From Oscillospiraceae bacterium (GTDB lineage: Bacteria; Bacillota_A; Clostridia; Saccharofermentanales; Saccharofermentanaceae): a stretch of DNA of 7,759 nt. The notes under the pieces were generated by a model. The model saw nothing but the letters and a program-made list of their open reading frames with translations, searched no databases and was not told the origin of the DNA. The stretch is from positions 1 through 7,759 of the forward strand of contig CADCPU010000210.1 of NCBI GenBank assembly GCA_902803365.1. Direction: 5' to 3'. Below are positions 6,865 to 7,759 of this stretch, in pieces (the first letter of the stretch is position 1; the number at the start of each line of letters is the position of its first letter). The position numbers were made by a program, and so were the translations under genes.

Positions 6865-6889
6865 GGGGCTTTTTGGATTAAGCTCCCGG
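6855..6889 (-). terminator. Attenuator terminator upstream of metQ
   Basis: The minus strand reads CCGGGAGCTT (6889-6880), loop AATCCAAA (6879-6872), AAGCCCCCGG (6871-6862), then seven T (6861-6855). The stem has nine pairs with one A-C mismatch. It stands 58 bases before the metQ start and after its promoter, so it can only make sense as a conditional terminator. Its left arm is also the right arm of the competing long-range helix with leader codons 22-25, making the two structures mutually exclusive. Confidence 0.9.
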
Positions 6890-6983
6890 GCAAGTGGCAG
6901 TCGTTTGCCTTATCTTTCAGCGTTATCGTCTGAGACGCGAAGAAGGCTTACTGACTTCGTTGGCCACATTACATGCCCGGGAG
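6883..6983 (-). promoter_or_regulatory. Antiterminator structure of the metQ leader attenuator
   Basis: CTCCCGGGCA (6983-6974) pairs perfectly over 10 bp with TGCCCGGGAG (6892-6883). Inside it, GTGGC (6967-6963) pairs with GCCAC (6898-6894), and a central hairpin can form from GCCTT-CTT (6947-6940) with AAG-AT-AAGGC (6916-6907) and GCGT (6938-6935) with ACGC (6923-6920). The outer helix takes seven bases of the terminator left arm, so its formation should give read-through into metQ. Its upstream strand lies inside the leader ORF, just 3' of the Met/Cys codons: a ribosome paused on codons 12-17 leaves it free, while a ribosome moving on covers it. Pairing was read by eye; no energy was computed. 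Confidence 0.75.
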
Positions 6984-7048
6984 TTCAGCATTCGACAACA
7001 CATGCACATCATCATCGTTTTGTTGTTACTGTAAGTTGTCTTGAACAT
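6923..7048 (-). CDS. Met/Cys-rich leader peptide controlling metQ by attenuation
   Basis: A 41-codon ORF starts at the ATG at 7048, with AAAGGAG (7063-7057) eight bases upstream, and ends at TAA 6925-6923. It begins MFKTTYSNNKT, then codons 12-20 read MMMCMCCRM (7015-6989): five Met and three Cys in nine codons, an extreme density for two of the rarest amino acids. The rest is LNSRACNVANE then an Arg-rich tail ending RLRR. No membrane segment or known domain is visible, and the product is probably not functional as a protein. The role inferred is ribosome-mediated attenuation, as in the trp and his leaders of enterobacteria: scarcity of Met-tRNA or Cys-tRNA stalls the ribosome at codons 12-20, the downstream antiterminator forms and metQ is transcribed; when both are plentiful the terminator forms. 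The ORF lies between a strong promoter and the attenuator terminator, exactly where such a peptide must be. Confidence 0.82.
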   Translation of the reverse strand: MFKTTYSNNKTMMMCMCCRMLNSRACNVANEVSKPSSRLRR

Positions 7049-7080
7049 CTTCGTGTCTCCTTTCGTTTTTCATGGTGTCT

Positions 7081-7109
7081 ACTATATCTCCATTTACCTA
7101 CTATGTCAA
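7081..7109 (-). promoter_or_regulatory. Strong vegetative promoter for the metQ leader transcript
   Basis: The minus strand has a perfect -35 TTGACA (7109-7104), a 17-base spacer and a -10 TATAGT (7086-7081, five of six consensus). Transcription should start near 7074, about 26 bases before the leader-peptide ATG. The -35 is only 19 bases after the metI stop, so metQ has its own promoter in addition to any read-through from metI. Confidence 0.88.
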
Positions 7110-7128
7110 TAGGTATTTTGAACTTTTT

Positions 7129-7759
7129 TCAAGTTTTTCGATTTTTCTTTGCCAGCAGCGTTCCGCTCATCTGTATAAGCATTACGAGAGCAACGAGAAG
7201 GCCTACCGTCGTCCACAACACTGCCTTCTGGTATCTGTAGTAACCGTATTGCAGCGCGATGGCACCAAGTCCGCCGCCTCCGATGACGCCCGCCATCGCT
7301 GAATATCCGAGTACTGTCGCGATGTTGATCGCACCGCCCTGCAGGAGCGAAGGCATTGCTTCAGGGATTATAAAGTGGATTATCGTATATAGAGGTGATG
7401 CGCCCATTGAAGAAGCTGCCTCGATGATACCCGGCTGTACCTCATGGAGCGATGCTTCTACCATTCGCGCAACGATCGGAGTCGCGCCCACCGTAAGCGG
7501 GACTATCGTTGCAACTGTACCGATCGACGAGCCCGTGATGAATCTGGTGAACGGAATGAGGAGCACCAGAAGGATCAGGAACGGGAGCGATCTTAATATA
7601 TTTACGATCGTGCCGATGATCGCGTTGACGAGTCTGTTTTCGAGCAGGCGCCCCTTGGAAGTCGCATAGAGGATAACGCCCAGCGGCATGCCGATCAGAT
7701 ATGAGAAAAGCGCTGACAGAGACGTCATGATGAGCGTCTCCCAGATGCCCTGTTTTATC
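7129..7759 (-). CDS. metI: Methionine ABC transporter permease, 5' end outside the window
   Basis: The frame is open to the window edge, and the residues before the first internal Met (IKQGIWETLI, then MTSLSALFSYLIGMPLGV) match the usual MetI N-terminus (GxWETLxMTxxS), so the ATG at 7728 is not the start; only a few residues are missing. About 210 codons are visible, against 217 residues in E. coli MetI. There are about five membrane helices, the binding-protein-dependent transport signature IIEAASSMGASPLYTI...IPEAMPSLLQGG (EAA loop contacting the MetN ATPase), and the glycine-rich GVIGGGGLGAIALQYGYYRY typical of the family. With MetN (expected just upstream, outside the window) it forms the membrane channel fed by MetQ. 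The gene ends with TGA at 7131-7129, followed only by a weak AT-rich inverted repeat, so some read-through toward metQ is possible. Confidence 0.95.
   Translation of the reverse strand, partial: IKQGIWETLIMTSLSALFSYLIGMPLGVILYATSKGRLLENRLVNAIIGTIVNILRSLPFLILLVLLIPFTRFITGSSIGTVATIVPLTVGATPIVARMVEASLHEVQPGIIEAASSMGASPLYTIIHFIIPEAMPSLLQGGAINIATVLGYSAMAGVIGGGGLGAIALQYGYYRYQKAVLWTTVGLLVALVMLIQMSGTLLAKKNRKT

Noticed and set aside
6798..6893. Longer N-terminus for MetQ from an in-frame ATG at 6893
   Set aside because: The added residues are encoded by the attenuator stem and T run, break the lipoprotein signal, and the ATG at 6797 has its own AAAGGAG.
7026..7073. A 15-codon ORF starting at ATG 7073 (MKNERRHEDVQ...), almost at the predicted transcript start
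   Set aside because: It has no ribosome binding site, would be nearly leaderless, and shows no unusual composition. The overlapping ORF at 7048 has AAAGGAG and the Met/Cys run.
6843..7080. SAM (S-box), T-box, cobalamin or other known riboswitch upstream of metQ
   Set aside because: No T-box AGGGTGG-ACCGCG sequence, no S-box core (GGAGGGA, CCGGCAACC) and no convincing B12 box were found; GCCAC at 6898-6894 alone is not enough. The translated Met/Cys codons explain the structure better. A covariance-model scan would settle this.
7121..7135. Terminator directly after metI (TTGAA/TTCAA inverted repeat)
   Set aside because: The stem is short and AT-rich and no T run follows, so efficient termination is unlikely.
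1..7759. Insertion sequences, CRISPR arrays, tRNA or rRNA genes
   Set aside because: No transposase-like frame, no regularly spaced repeats, and no tRNA- or rRNA-like segment were seen.

Overview
The window looks like chromosomal DNA from a Gram-positive, Clostridia-type bacterium (possibly Lachnospiraceae or Oscillospiraceae; no finer placement is justified). The reasons are strong AGGAGG-type ribosome binding sites, a MetQ-type lipoprotein with a lipobox, a bacitracin/lantibiotic-type ABC exporter linked to an OmpR/HisKA two-component system, and moderate GC with Firmicutes-like codon use. Every supported gene is on the minus strand, so the genes read from high to low coordinates. The plus-strand reading frames are shadows.

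Region 1 (7759 down to about 5893) is a methionine-uptake locus. The permease MetI (5' end cut off by the window edge) is followed by a 331-base gap and then the lipoprotein MetQ. A metN ATPase would be expected just outside the window. The gap holds the most interesting object here. It begins with a near-consensus promoter (TTGACA, 17 bases, TATAGT). Next comes a 41-codon leader ORF with a good ribosome binding site, whose codons 12-20 read Met-Met-Met-Cys-Met-Cys-Cys-Arg-Met. Last is a GC-rich intrinsic terminator with seven T. The left arm of that terminator can instead pair perfectly over 10 bp with leader codons 22-25. This is the layout of a ribosome-mediated transcription attenuator sensing charged tRNA-Met (and perhaps tRNA-Cys) in front of metQ. 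It is neither an S-box nor a T-box. A second intrinsic terminator closes metQ.

Region 2 (about 5880 to 4634) starts with a promoter-like TATAAT and the first 44 codons of a GNAT acetyltransferase that stops abruptly. Ten bases later a GTG-initiated serine hydrolase of the beta-lactamase fold begins, with no signal peptide.

Region 3 (4599 to 1) is a compact run: OmpR-type response regulator, ABC ATPase, ABC-2 permease, sensor histidine kinase, a four-helix membrane protein that looks internally duplicated, and the start of another membrane protein. ATPase/permease and kinase/membrane-protein pairs share 4-base ATGA overlaps, so they are probably translationally coupled. The set resembles peptide-antibiotic sensing and export modules (BcrAB/CprABC-like) in which the regulators control the adjacent transporter. 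An 81-base gap before the ATPase carries an imperfect 22-bp-spaced direct repeat and a TAAAGT -10, a plausible target of the regulator.
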